Shown: piece by piece, positions 54,879-62,618 of the stretch
Layout: the number at the start of each line of letters is the position of its first letter
Numbering within the stretch: position 1 is the first letter of the stretch
From: Actinopolymorpha singaporensis
Lineage (GTDB): Bacteria; Actinomycetota; Actinomycetes; Propionibacteriales; Actinopolymorphaceae
Length of the DNA stretch: 64,000 nucleotides
Assembly (NCBI RefSeq): GCF_900104745.1
Contig: NZ_LT629732.1
Coordinates: 4,761,981-4,825,980, forward strand
Direction: 5' to 3'
Position numbers and translations under genes: made by a program
The notes under the pieces: generated by a model
Database searches by the model: none
Told to the model about the DNA's origin: nothing
The model's input: the letters and a program-made list of their open reading frames with translations, nothing else

Positions 54879-55255
54879 GCATGGTGCTCGCCGTGCTGGC
54901 CGGCGCGGTGGTGGGCGCTCCCGTGCGCTACCACCTCGACCGGATGGTGCAGCAACGACACGAGTCCGGCTTTCCGTGGGGGACCCTCACGGTCAACGTC
55001 GTCGGCAGCCTGGTGCTCGGCGTGCTCGCCGCGGGGAGCGCGTCGCACAGCCTCGGCCCGATCACGTACGCCCTGCTGGCCACCGGCTTCTGCGGCGCGT
55101 TTACGACCTACTCCACGTTCGGGTTCGAGACCCTGCGCCTGCTCGAGGACGGTGCGTTCCTCCCGGCCGCCGCGAGCGTCGGTGCCAACCTGCTGGCCGG
55201 GCTGGGCGCGGCGTTCCTCGGCTTCGCCGTGGGCGGCATGGTCTGGACCGGCTGA
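54875..55255 (+). CDS. fluC: Fluoride channel FluC (second copy)
   Basis: 126 residues. Four helices with [30 protein letters not shown] (Asn) and [16 protein letters not shown]. It is shorter than the first copy and lacks the C-terminal tail. In this arrangement the two copies probably form a heterodimer, as in several Gram-positive genomes. The ATG overlaps DUF190 (ATGA). Confidence 0.93.
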   Translation: MSMVLAVLAGAVVGAPVRYHLDRMVQQRHESGFPWGTLTVNVVGSLVLGVLAAGSASHSLGPITYALLATGFCGAFTTYSTFGFETLRLLEDGAFLPAAASVGANLLAGLGAAFLGFAVGGMVWTG

Positions 55256-55271
55256 GGATTCGGTCCTCCCC

Positions 55272-55718
55272 TTGCCCGGCGACCTGCTGCCGGCCCCCGA
55301 GCCCACGCGTGGACGGGTGTGCGCGGTGATCCTCCGTGACGGGATGGTGCCGATGGTCCGGCACGTCGAGACCACGCGTCAGTGTCAGTACTGGACGCTG
55401 CCCGGCGGTGGGGTCGAGGACGGCGAGACACTCGAGCAGGCCGTACTCCGTGAGGTACGCGAGGAGACTGGGCTCGAGGGGACTGTCGGTGGGCTGCTCT
55501 ACGGTCTGCACTACCGAACACTCGACGGCGTACCGGCGACGGAGACCTGCTTTCTGGTGAAGGTGGATCCCGCGGCGGTCGCGGCGCCGGGTTTCGATCC
55601 CGAACTCGCCGCCGATGCCCAGGTGATCGCGGCCGTAGCCTGGCATCCGTTGGCGAAACTCCACGCGGATCGTCAGGTGCGCCTTGCGATTTCCGCGTTG
55701 CGCCGCCTGAGCCGTTGA
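55272..55718 (+). CDS. NUDIX hydrolase, start uncertain
   Basis: About 148 residues. The Nudix box is complete: GGGVEDGETLEQAVLREVRE then ETGLEG. This Mg2+-dependent fold hydrolyses nucleoside diphosphate-linked compounds; the substrate cannot be predicted. The start is unclear: TTG 55272 gives the LPGDLLPAPEP lead, GTG 55317 begins right at the first strand, and no good ribosome site is seen for either. It follows fluC by 16 bp, possibly read through. Confidence 0.82.
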   Translation: MPGDLLPAPEPTRGRVCAVILRDGMVPMVRHVETTRQCQYWTLPGGGVEDGETLEQAVLREVREETGLEGTVGGLLYGLHYRTLDGVPATETCFLVKVDPAAVAAPGFDPELAADAQVIAAVAWHPLAKLHADRQVRLAISALRRLSR

Positions 55719-55781
55719 GAGCTCCGACCTTCGTCCTGACCGAACAGCGAGATCGAAACCTCGCATGACGGACTCACGTCG

Positions 55782-57200
55782 TTACGCCGGCCCGTCTCCG
55801 TCGGCATGTGGGACCGCGGGACCGAGCACCTGGCCGTCCAGGAGGTACGGCGCGCGCCTCCATACCGCCATCTCGGCACCGCGGATCTCCCACCGCGCGT
55901 CCCAGCCTGCCTTGCGTTCGGCCTCCTCGAGTTCGTAGCACAGCAGGCCGGTGCGCGCCCGCAGGAGCTGCTGCCAGGCCGCCGGAAGCCGGGTGCCCAG
56001 GCCGTGACGCAGGCAGACACCGTGTGCGTCGCGCAGCCGCTCGGCGTACGCGGGGTCCGCGGCGACCAGCCCGAGCAGGCGTTCGGTGCGCTGGACCGCG
56101 GCCGCGCGGCGTTCGCACAGATGGCAACGGATCCACTGTCCGACGTCGGCGGCCGCGGCCCTCGCCGCGCTCGCGGATGCACCGTCCAGCCGGCCGACGA
56201 AGGTGCGCAGGTCCTTGCTCCACAGCTGCGCCACGTGCTCGATCACCTGGGCCACCGGAGCGAGCAGGCCGTCCTCGGTGAGCCGGACCGCGCCCACGTC
56301 GCCGGAGGTGATCCGTACGCCGGCCAGGTCGGCCAGGTGCTCCGCACAGAGGGTCGCTTCGCCGCGCAGCTCGGCCGCCTCGTCCGCGGACAGGCCGACC
56401 AGCCAGTGCAGACAGCGCCACTCGGCCAGGTGGCCGGCGGCACACATCGGGCAGCACGGCCAGTCCAGTACGAGGTCGGCGTCGCCCAGCGGCCGAGCGG
56501 TCCTGCCCGCCTCCTCCGCGGAGAGTACGCTCCGGACCGCGCGTTCGCGCAGCCTTCGCCGCCTCGGGGCGTCGGGTTGCACGCCGACCAGCACGTCCCG
56601 GGCGGTCACCGGGTCCTTGGTCAGCCGCTCGTCCAGCATCATCGCCACCAGCCGGGCCTGGTCGCGCCCGGTGCGGCGCAGCACCGCCAGCCCGTGCGTG
56701 CGGCAGAAGCCGTCGCCGGCCAGCAGCAGGTCGCGGACGTCCTGGTCGAACAGCCCGGACGCGAGGTTGCGCACCGCGTCCCGCTCGGCCCGTTCGACCG
56801 CCTCGCATGCCGGGCAGGGCCCGGGAGTGGGCGGCTCCGGTGCGGCCAGCGCGCCGACCGCGGCCCGGGCGACGTCGGCGAACACCCAGCGGGCCAGCCA
56901 GGACGCCGACGCACCGAGGTCGAGCAGGTGCCGGGTATGCGGCGCGCAGAAGCCGAAGGAGCGTTCCAGGCGTTCGCGGAGGCCGAGGTCGACGCGGGTG
57001 TCGTTCTCGTACGCGAAGAACCACCGCTGGCCCGCCTCGGAGGCGATCCGGCACACGGCGCACCCCTCGCCGCCGAGCGCGGCCAGCGCCGCCGACCGGG
57101 TGTGGGCGTCCGGAGGCCGCGCCCGATCGCTGCTTCCGCCCAGGCCACGGGCCAGATCGGACAGCCAGCCGGGGAGAGCCATGGCCCCAGTGTGGTTCAT
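55782..57200 (-). CDS. Cys/His-rich protein with four C-x2-C...C-x2-H repeats
   Basis: 472 residues; not matched to a characterised family (some likeness to DUF6062-type proteins). Four units share the pattern C-x2-C, then 31-34 residues, then C-x2-H: C47/C50-C85/H88, C129/C132-C166/H169, C250/C253-C285/H288, C359/C362-C396/H399. Each unit continues into a Leu/Arg-rich helical stretch. A tetrahedral metal site (zinc or perhaps another metal) in each unit is the obvious reading. No membrane segment or signal is seen. ATG 57200 or 57182 (MALPGW) may be the start. It is divergent from the AraC gene. Confidence 0.78.
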   Translation of the reverse strand: MNHTGAMALPGWLSDLARGLGGSSDRARPPDAHTRSAALAALGGEGCAVCRIASEAGQRWFFAYENDTRVDLGLRERLERSFGFCAPHTRHLLDLGASASWLARWVFADVARAAVGALAAPEPPTPGPCPACEAVERAERDAVRNLASGLFDQDVRDLLLAGDGFCRTHGLAVLRRTGRDQARLVAMMLDERLTKDPVTARDVLVGVQPDAPRRRRLRERAVRSVLSAEEAGRTARPLGDADLVLDWPCCPMCAAGHLAEWRCLHWLVGLSADEAAELRGEATLCAEHLADLAGVRITSGDVGAVRLTEDGLLAPVAQVIEHVAQLWSKDLRTFVGRLDGASASAARAAAADVGQWIRCHLCERRAAAVQRTERLLGLVAADPAYAERLRDAHGVCLRHGLGTRLPAAWQQLLRARTGLLCYELEEAERKAGWDARWEIRGAEMAVWRRAPYLLDGQVLGPAVPHADGDGPA

Positions 57201-57312
57201 CCCGGCCGGCGGCGCCGAACCGGGCGCTCAGCGGTCCCGCTCCACTCGCCCGGTCCGCGCGGCTCGTCCGGTTCCGTCATGGCGCGAGAGGGGGTGGCGT
57301 TAGCGTGGGGAC

Positions 57313-58128
57313 GTGAGCACGACGTACGCCGAGGTTCCCGCGCCGGCCGCCCTGGCGGGCGACGTGCACTGTCTGTGGCGGTCGTCGTTCGGGGGCAGCG
57401 CTCCGATCCTTCCCGACGGGTGCCTGGACATCGTGGTCGGTCCGGACCAGGTGTTCGTGGCCGGCCCCGACACCGGCCCGTGGTTCTCCCCGTACGACCT
57501 CGGTGTGCCCCTCCACGGGCTCCGTTTCCGGACCGGGCGGGCTGCCCGGGTGCTCGGTGTACCCGCGGAGGAGCTCCGGGACCAACGAGTGGACCTGGCC
57601 GACCTGTGGGGCGCGGCAGGCGCGCGGGCGACCCGCCGGCTGGTCGAATGTCCGGACCGCCTCACGGCCCTCGTCGCCGGTCGGCTCGGCCGGCTCCGGA
57701 CCCGGGAAGCGGACCGGCAGGTCGACCACGTGGTGCGGGTGCTCTCCACGGGCAGCGGGCGAGTGCGGGAAGCCCTGGCGGAGATCCCCCTCGGCGAGCG
57801 GCAGTTCCGGCGGCGGTTCAGCGCCGCCGTGGGCTACGGACCGGCCACCTTCGCCCGGGTCGCCCGGTTGGTGCGCGTCCGCGACCTCGCCCGCGGTCAT
57901 CCACGGGCCACGCTCGCCGATCTCGCCGCCGCGGCCGGGTACGCCGACCAGGCCCACCTCGCCCGGGACTGCCGGGACCTGACCGGCGCCACGCCGAGTG
58001 CGCTCCTCCGAGCTGACCAAGATCCCGCACCCGCCGGTCGCCGGCCCGAACCTGGTCACCGCTCCCCTGGCGCGGACCCGAACGTGACGTCCGTTCCGTA
58101 CAAGCAGGGTGTCGGTGGCCGTGGATAG
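57313..58128 (+). CDS. AraC-family regulator with DUF6597-like N-terminus
   Basis: 271 residues. The N-terminal part (HCLWRSSFGGSAPILPDGC, then LDIVVGPDQVFVAGP) is a DUF6597-type sensor region. A helix-turn-helix AraC domain follows at residues 145-235 (LGERQFRRRFSAAVGYGP, then LADLAAAAGYADQAHLARDC). The C-terminus is Pro/Arg-rich. GTG start at 57313. It lies between the Cys-rich gene (divergent, 112 bp) and the prenyltransferase-fold gene (10-bp gap), either of which it could control. Confidence 0.85.
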   Translation: MSTTYAEVPAPAALAGDVHCLWRSSFGGSAPILPDGCLDIVVGPDQVFVAGPDTGPWFSPYDLGVPLHGLRFRTGRAARVLGVPAEELRDQRVDLADLWGAAGARATRRLVECPDRLTALVAGRLGRLRTREADRQVDHVVRVLSTGSGRVREALAEIPLGERQFRRRFSAAVGYGPATFARVARLVRVRDLARGHPRATLADLAAAAGYADQAHLARDCRDLTGATPSALLRADQDPAPAGRRPEPGHRSPGADPNVTSVPYKQGVGGRG

Positions 58129-58138
58129 CGTCGGCGGT

Positions 58139-59059
58139 ATGAGTTCGCCAACCAGCGCCCCGGCCGGCACCTCGGCCACGGTGGACGTGGACCGGGCCCG
58201 CGCCTTCGTCGGCTCCGAGGGCCGGATCCTCGAACGCCGGCTCGCCCAGGTCCACCTCGACGCCGACCGGTCCGCGGTACCCGCGGTCCTGGCCGCCCTG
58301 CGCGCACATCGCAACCCCGACGGCGGTTTCGGCCACGCCCTCGAACCCGACGCCCGCACCCCGGACAGCCAGCCGTTGTTCGTCGACTTCGCCCTCGACG
58401 TGCTCGACGACCTGGCGGCCGCCACCGGAGACCCCGGCCCGGCTCGCGAACTGCTCGCCGGCACCGGCGACTACCTCGCGACGGTGGCCACCGACGGTGG
58501 CGGCGTACCGATCGTGCTGCCCACGATCGCCTCCCACGCGCGAGCCGAGCACTGGGGCACGGGCGAGTTTCCGGCCGGGCTCAACCCCACCGCCGCGCTG
58601 GCCGGGCGGTTCCGCGCCCTCGGGATCGACCACCCCTGGGTCGAGGAGGCCGCCGCGTTCTGCTGGCGGCAACTGGAGAGCCCCGACGCGGTGACCGACG
58701 CGCACACCGCTCTGTGCGTGCTCCGGTTCCTGGAGACCGACCCCGACCGAGGGCGAGCCGAGCGGGCCTACGACGCGCTGGGCGCCCGGCTGGGCGAGCT
58801 CGCACTGTTCCAGCTGTGGCCGGGCAGCGGCTACGGCCTCACGCCACTGCAGTTCGCACCGCGCCCGGACAGCCCGCGCCGGCGGTTCTTCCCCGACGAC
58901 GCGGTGGAGGCGCACCTGGACGCGCTCGCTGCCGCCCAGCAGGCCGACGGCGGCTGGCCCATCTCGTGGGAGCCGCCCGGTGAGGCGGCGACCCGGGAGT
59001 GGCGCGGGATCGTCACGCTCGGAGCACTGCGCGTGCTCAGGGCGTACCACCGCGGCTGA
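58139..59059 (+). CDS. Prenyltransferase/squalene-cyclase-fold repeat protein
   Basis: 306 residues. Repeated alpha-alpha units with QW-like motifs are seen (RNPDGGFGHALEPD; AAAQQADGGWPISWEPPG), as in the terpenoid-cyclase/prenyltransferase toroid. Catalytic cyclase motifs such as DxDD are not seen, so it is not a squalene cyclase; many small actinobacterial homologues have no known activity. Start ATG 58139 has no strong ribosome site; a GTG at 58109 that would overlap the AraC gene is an alternative. It probably forms an operon with the AraC gene. Confidence 0.78.
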   Translation: MSSPTSAPAGTSATVDVDRARAFVGSEGRILERRLAQVHLDADRSAVPAVLAALRAHRNPDGGFGHALEPDARTPDSQPLFVDFALDVLDDLAAATGDPGPARELLAGTGDYLATVATDGGGVPIVLPTIASHARAEHWGTGEFPAGLNPTAALAGRFRALGIDHPWVEEAAAFCWRQLESPDAVTDAHTALCVLRFLETDPDRGRAERAYDALGARLGELALFQLWPGSGYGLTPLQFAPRPDSPRRRFFPDDAVEAHLDALAAAQQADGGWPISWEPPGEAATREWRGIVTLGALRVLRAYHRG

Positions 59060-59148
59060 CCTTCCTCTCTTCGCGACGTTCCGGCTGGCCACCATCGGGC
59101 ATCGGCTCGCCCCGAGTGCCGACTCCTCGCCAGGCTCGTAGGTGACCG

Positions 59149-59170
59149 GTCGGGCGGTTGACCGCCCGAC
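59149..59170. promoter_or_regulatory. Perfect-arm inverted repeat before the oxidoreductase at 59199
   Basis: GTCGGGCGGT-TG-ACCGCCCGAC has 10-bp complementary arms around 2 bases, 29 bases before the GTG start. It could be an operator or a hairpin near the ribosome-binding site. Confidence 0.5.
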
Positions 59171-59198
59171 GGACGAACGACACGAGGAGCACATCACC

Positions 59199-60251
59199 GT
59201 GGCACTGCGGTTGATCCATGTAGGCATCGGCGGTTGGGGCGGCGACTGGGCGGCCAACGCCGTTCCGCGCGTACCCACCATCGAACGCGTCGCGGCCGTC
59301 GACGCCGATCCGGCCGCGTTGGCCAAGGGACGCAAGCGGGCCGGCATACCCGAGGACCAGTGCTTCACCTCACTGGGTGAAGCGATGGACAAGGTCCAGG
59401 CGGACGCGGTGCTCGTCACCGCGACGGTCGGGGCGCACGTCCCGCTGGCGGTCGAGGCGCTGCACGCGGGCAAGCACGTGCTGGTGGAGAAGCCGTTCGC
59501 TCCCACGGTGGCCGAGGCGCACGAGGTGCTCGCCGCCGCGGACAAGGCCGGCCGCACCGTGATGGTGAGCCAGAACTACCGCTTCTACCCCGCTGCCCGC
59601 ACCGCCGCCCGCCTGGTCGCCGACCAGGCGCTCGGCCGGCTGGGCACCGTCCACATCGACTTCCGCAAGTGGGCCAACAGCGCTCCGGAAGCGGGCCACC
59701 GCCACTACCGGCTCGTCCACCCGCTGCTGTACGACATGGCGATCCACCACTTCGACCTGATGCGGATGGTCCTCGGCCAGGAGCCGGTCTCGGTCTACAC
59801 CCAGGTCACCGACCCGCCGTGGAGCCGGTTCAAGGAGGAGGCCTCGGCCGTCCTGACCGTCACCTTCGACGGCGGCAGCGTGGTCAGCTACCGCGGCAGC
59901 TGGGTGAGTTCGGGTGAGCCCACCGCGTGGTCGGGCGCGTGGCACCTGGAGTGCGAGGACGGCGAGATCTACTGGACCGGCCGCGACGGGCCCGCGGGCT
60001 CCGCCGAGGGCGACGCCATCCGGGTGACCCGGCGCGGGGACGACGGACCGGTCGCGGAGCCGGTGACGATGCTCGACGTGCCCTACATCGGCCGGGCAGG
60101 GTCGCTGGCCGAGTTCGCCAGGGCCGTCGAGGCCGGTGAGGAGCCGGAGAGCTCGGGCCGCCGCAACCTCGCCAGCCTCGCGCTGGCCGAGGCGGCCGCG
60201 CGTTCGGTGGTGACCGGCCAGGTGGAGAAGGTGACCTGGGGCCAGGACTGA
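59199..60251 (+). CDS. Gfo/Idh/MocA family oxidoreductase
   Basis: 350 residues. The N-terminal Rossmann fold begins LIHVGIGGWGGDWA, with EKPFAPTVAEAH (catalytic Lys) near residue 98. The C-terminal half has HPLLYDMAIHHFDLMRMVLG with the active-site His. The GTG at 59199 has GAGGAG upstream. A strong terminator follows at 60292. It precedes an MFS sugar-acid importer in the same direction, so a linked catabolic function is possible, though a terminator divides the two. Confidence 0.88.
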   Translation: MALRLIHVGIGGWGGDWAANAVPRVPTIERVAAVDADPAALAKGRKRAGIPEDQCFTSLGEAMDKVQADAVLVTATVGAHVPLAVEALHAGKHVLVEKPFAPTVAEAHEVLAAADKAGRTVMVSQNYRFYPAARTAARLVADQALGRLGTVHIDFRKWANSAPEAGHRHYRLVHPLLYDMAIHHFDLMRMVLGQEPVSVYTQVTDPPWSRFKEEASAVLTVTFDGGSVVSYRGSWVSSGEPTAWSGAWHLECEDGEIYWTGRDGPAGSAEGDAIRVTRRGDDGPVAEPVTMLDVPYIGRAGSLAEFARAVEAGEEPESSGRRNLASLALAEAAARSVVTGQVEKVTWGQD

Positions 60252-60291
60252 GCGAGATTCCTGGGCCGAGCCCCGTCCCGGGCCGGCCGTC

Positions 60292-60333
60292 GTACCTCCC
60301 CCGGGCGCATCTCTCCGGGGGAGGTACTTTTTT
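60292..60333 (+). terminator. Rho-independent terminator after the oxidoreductase
   Basis: A 13-bp perfect stem (GTACCTCCCCCGG and its complement) around a 10-base loop is followed by six T (60328-60333). It lies 41 bp after the oxidoreductase stop. Confidence 0.95.
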
Positions 60334-60446
60334 ACCTCCTCTTGACTACTTTCCGTCCAGGTTCGGCCACGTTTTCTTCCGGCCGAGCGTCGCCCGGTTG
60401 ACGGGCGCCCCGCGACAGGCTCCAGAATGGCGGCCGCTTTGCGTCG

Positions 60447-60469
60447 ATTCATCTGATGGTCAGCTGAAT
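60447..60469. promoter_or_regulatory. Inverted repeat upstream of the ACS-family transporter
   Basis: Arms ATTCATCTGA and TCAGCTGAAT around TGG form a 23-base inverted repeat with one mismatch, 47 bp before the transporter start. Placement fits an operator for an unlinked regulator. Confidence 0.55.
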
Positions 60470-60516
60470 CTGTGGCGACAGCGCTGGAGTGCCCACACGG
60501 GAGTATCGGAGGATGC

Positions 60517-61857
60517 ATGGCCACGTCTTCGCAACAGAGAACGGACACGGCTCCCAAGCCGCCCGCGGGAGCCAGCCGGGCGCGCTACGTGGTCTTGTGG
60601 ATCGCGTTCGCCGGACTGACACTCAACTACCTCGACCGCGCGAACCTCGCCGTGGCGCTGCCGTTCATGCAGGACAGCATGCACATCGAGCTCAGTCACG
60701 CACAGCAGGGACTGATTTTCGGAGCGTTCTTCTGGGCCTACGACGGGTTCATGCTGCTCGCCGGTTGGTTCGCCGACCGGGCCGGACCTCGGCGCGCCCT
60801 GACGTTCGCGGCGGTGTGGTGGTCGATCTTCACCATTCTCACCTCCCTCGCCCGCGGCTTCTGGTCGCTGTTCGCGGTGCGCTTCGCGCTCGGTGCCGGT
60901 GAGAGCCCGGCCTACCCGGCGGCGACGAAGGCCAACGCCCGCTGGTTTCCCCGGCACGAACGCGCGTTCGCCGCTGCGGTGGTCGACTCCGGGTCGCGGG
61001 TCGGGAACACTCTCGCGCTGCCCATCGTCACCGGCCTGATCGCGTTGGTCAGCTGGCACTTCTCGTTCATCGTGCTCGGCGTACTGGGAGTGGTCTGGGC
61101 AGCCATCTGGTACCGCTTCTACCGCGATCCCACCGAGCACCCACGCGCCAACGACCTGGAACGCGAGTACATCCTGGCCAACGGCGCCCGGCTGGACGAG
61201 ACCGACGACGCCGACGCACCACAGGTCAAGTGGCGTTCGCTGTTCCGCTACCGCACGGTGCGCGGGATGATGCTCGGCTTCTTCTGCCTGAACTTCGTCA
61301 TCTACTTCTTCCTCACGTGGTTCCCGACCTACCTCAAGGACGCCCGCGGGATGGACCTCGCGCAGATGGGCACGCTCGGCATGGTGCCCGGCATCTGCGC
61401 GGTGCTGCTCGGCTGGCTGGCCGGCCGGCTCGGTGACCGGGCGGTCCAGCGGGGAGCCGACGTCACCCGCGTGCGCAAGACGGTGATGGTCGGCGGCCTG
61501 CTCGGCGGCGCGGTCATCGTGTTCGCCGCGATGGCGACCTCGATCTACCTGGCGCTGGTGTTCCTGGCGATCTCCTACACCAGCCTCGCCGTCGCCGCGA
61601 CCGGAATCTGGTCGCTGCCCGGCGACGTCGCGCCCAGCTCGCGGCACGTCGCCTCGATCGGCGGGATCCAGAACTTCGCGTCCAACATCGCGGGGATCAT
61701 CAGTCCGTACGTCATGGGCGTCCTGCTCGACATGTACGAGGGCAACTACCTGCCGTCGTTCCTGGTCGCGGCGGTCGTCGCCGTGATCGGCGCACTCACG
61801 TACGCGTTCGTGGTCGGCAAGGCCGAACCGCTGCCGCCACTGCCCGCCCGGCACTGA
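60517..61857 (+). CDS. MFS transporter, anion:cation symporter (hexuronate/aldonate-like)
   Basis: 446 residues, 12 helices. The sequence NYLDRANLAVALPFMQ near residue 32 and GWFADRAGPRRALTF (motif A) are typical of the ACS group, which imports hexuronates, glucarate, galactonate and related acids in symport with protons. The ATG at 60517 has CGGAGGA directly upstream. No uronate gene adjoins it, but it is the one importer in the window suited to the glucuronate island. A 23-base inverted repeat lies in the promoter region. Confidence 0.88.
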   Translation: MATSSQQRTDTAPKPPAGASRARYVVLWIAFAGLTLNYLDRANLAVALPFMQDSMHIELSHAQQGLIFGAFFWAYDGFMLLAGWFADRAGPRRALTFAAVWWSIFTILTSLARGFWSLFAVRFALGAGESPAYPAATKANARWFPRHERAFAAAVVDSGSRVGNTLALPIVTGLIALVSWHFSFIVLGVLGVVWAAIWYRFYRDPTEHPRANDLEREYILANGARLDETDDADAPQVKWRSLFRYRTVRGMMLGFFCLNFVIYFFLTWFPTYLKDARGMDLAQMGTLGMVPGICAVLLGWLAGRLGDRAVQRGADVTRVRKTVMVGGLLGGAVIVFAAMATSIYLALVFLAISYTSLAVAATGIWSLPGDVAPSSRHVASIGGIQNFASNIAGIISPYVMGVLLDMYEGNYLPSFLVAAVVAVIGALTYAFVVGKAEPLPPLPARH

Positions 61858-61873
61858 CCCGCCGACCAGACGG

Positions 61874-61904
61874 GGCCCGGCCGGCCGAAGCGGCCGGCCG
61901 GGCC
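61874..61904. terminator. GC-rich hairpin between convergent transporter and membrane-protein genes
   Basis: A 13-bp perfect stem (GGCCCGGCCGGCC and its complement) with a 5-base loop sits between stop codons of converging genes. There is no T tract, but position and stability suit a bidirectional terminator. Confidence 0.75.
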
Positions 61905-62594
61905 TCAGACGACCACACCGACCAGGGTGAGAAGTCCGGCGGCCAGCAGGGCTACCGCCCAGATCAGGTCGAGATTGATCCAGGTCGTGCGCAGGATGGC
62001 CAGGCCGGCGAACTGGTAGACCACGAACGCGATCACCCCGCCGACCGCGACCATCGCCACGGTGTGCACACCGGCGGCGAGCAGGCCGTGCACCGCGGCC
62101 TCGCCCAGGCCGGTGGCGCCGTGACCGGGACTGTTCGCCGCGGGCACCGGCTCCGCCGACGTCGCATGCCCCGGATGCCCGGCCGGGCCCGCGCGTCCGC
62201 CGGAGGCCAGAACGGGTACGAGCATCAGGCCCGCGCCGTGCACCGAGGCCATCAGGAACGACCACGCCGCCAGCTGCCAGGCGGACAGCCGCATCCCCAC
62301 CCATGCGAAGTGGCGCTTGGACAGCAGCCGCCACGTTCCCATGCCCACCAGCGCGACACCGCCCGCGACGGCCACCACCCGGGTCGTCCACGCGGACGCG
62401 CCGACGGTCACCGCCACCGCCACCGCGGCGATCGAGGCGAGGTGCCCGGCGCCGATGGGCGCCAGCGAACGCGCCATCGCCCATCGGCTGCGTTCCTGCA
62501 GGCCGATCGCCACCGCGAGCAGCCACCCCATCGCGGGATTGAGCCCGTGGAAGGCGCCGAGGCCGGCCAGGGCGAGCGTCGTTCCCAGTGTCAT
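61905..62594 (-). CDS. Polytopic membrane protein with NicO-like motif
   Basis: 229 residues, about 6 helices. The N-terminal GAFHGLNPAMGW resembles the His-x-x-x-x-Asp/Asn metal motif of NicO/RcnA-type permeases without being a clear member. A loop (about residues 135-165) has four His among Gly/Pro (GHPGHATSAEP and NSPGHG). This suggests metal transport or sensing, but it is not proven. It starts 24 bp after the SBP56 gene in the same direction, so the two are likely co-expressed. Confidence 0.8.
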   Translation of the reverse strand: MTLGTTLALAGLGAFHGLNPAMGWLLAVAIGLQERSRWAMARSLAPIGAGHLASIAAVAVAVTVGASAWTTRVVAVAGGVALVGMGTWRLLSKRHFAWVGMRLSAWQLAAWSFLMASVHGAGLMLVPVLASGGRAGPAGHPGHATSAEPVPAANSPGHGATGLGEAAVHGLLAAGVHTVAMVAVGGVIAFVVYQFAGLAILRTTWINLDLIWAVALLAAGLLTLVGVVV

Positions 62595-62618
62595 CCGGTC
62601 ATCGGGGCAGTACGGCCA

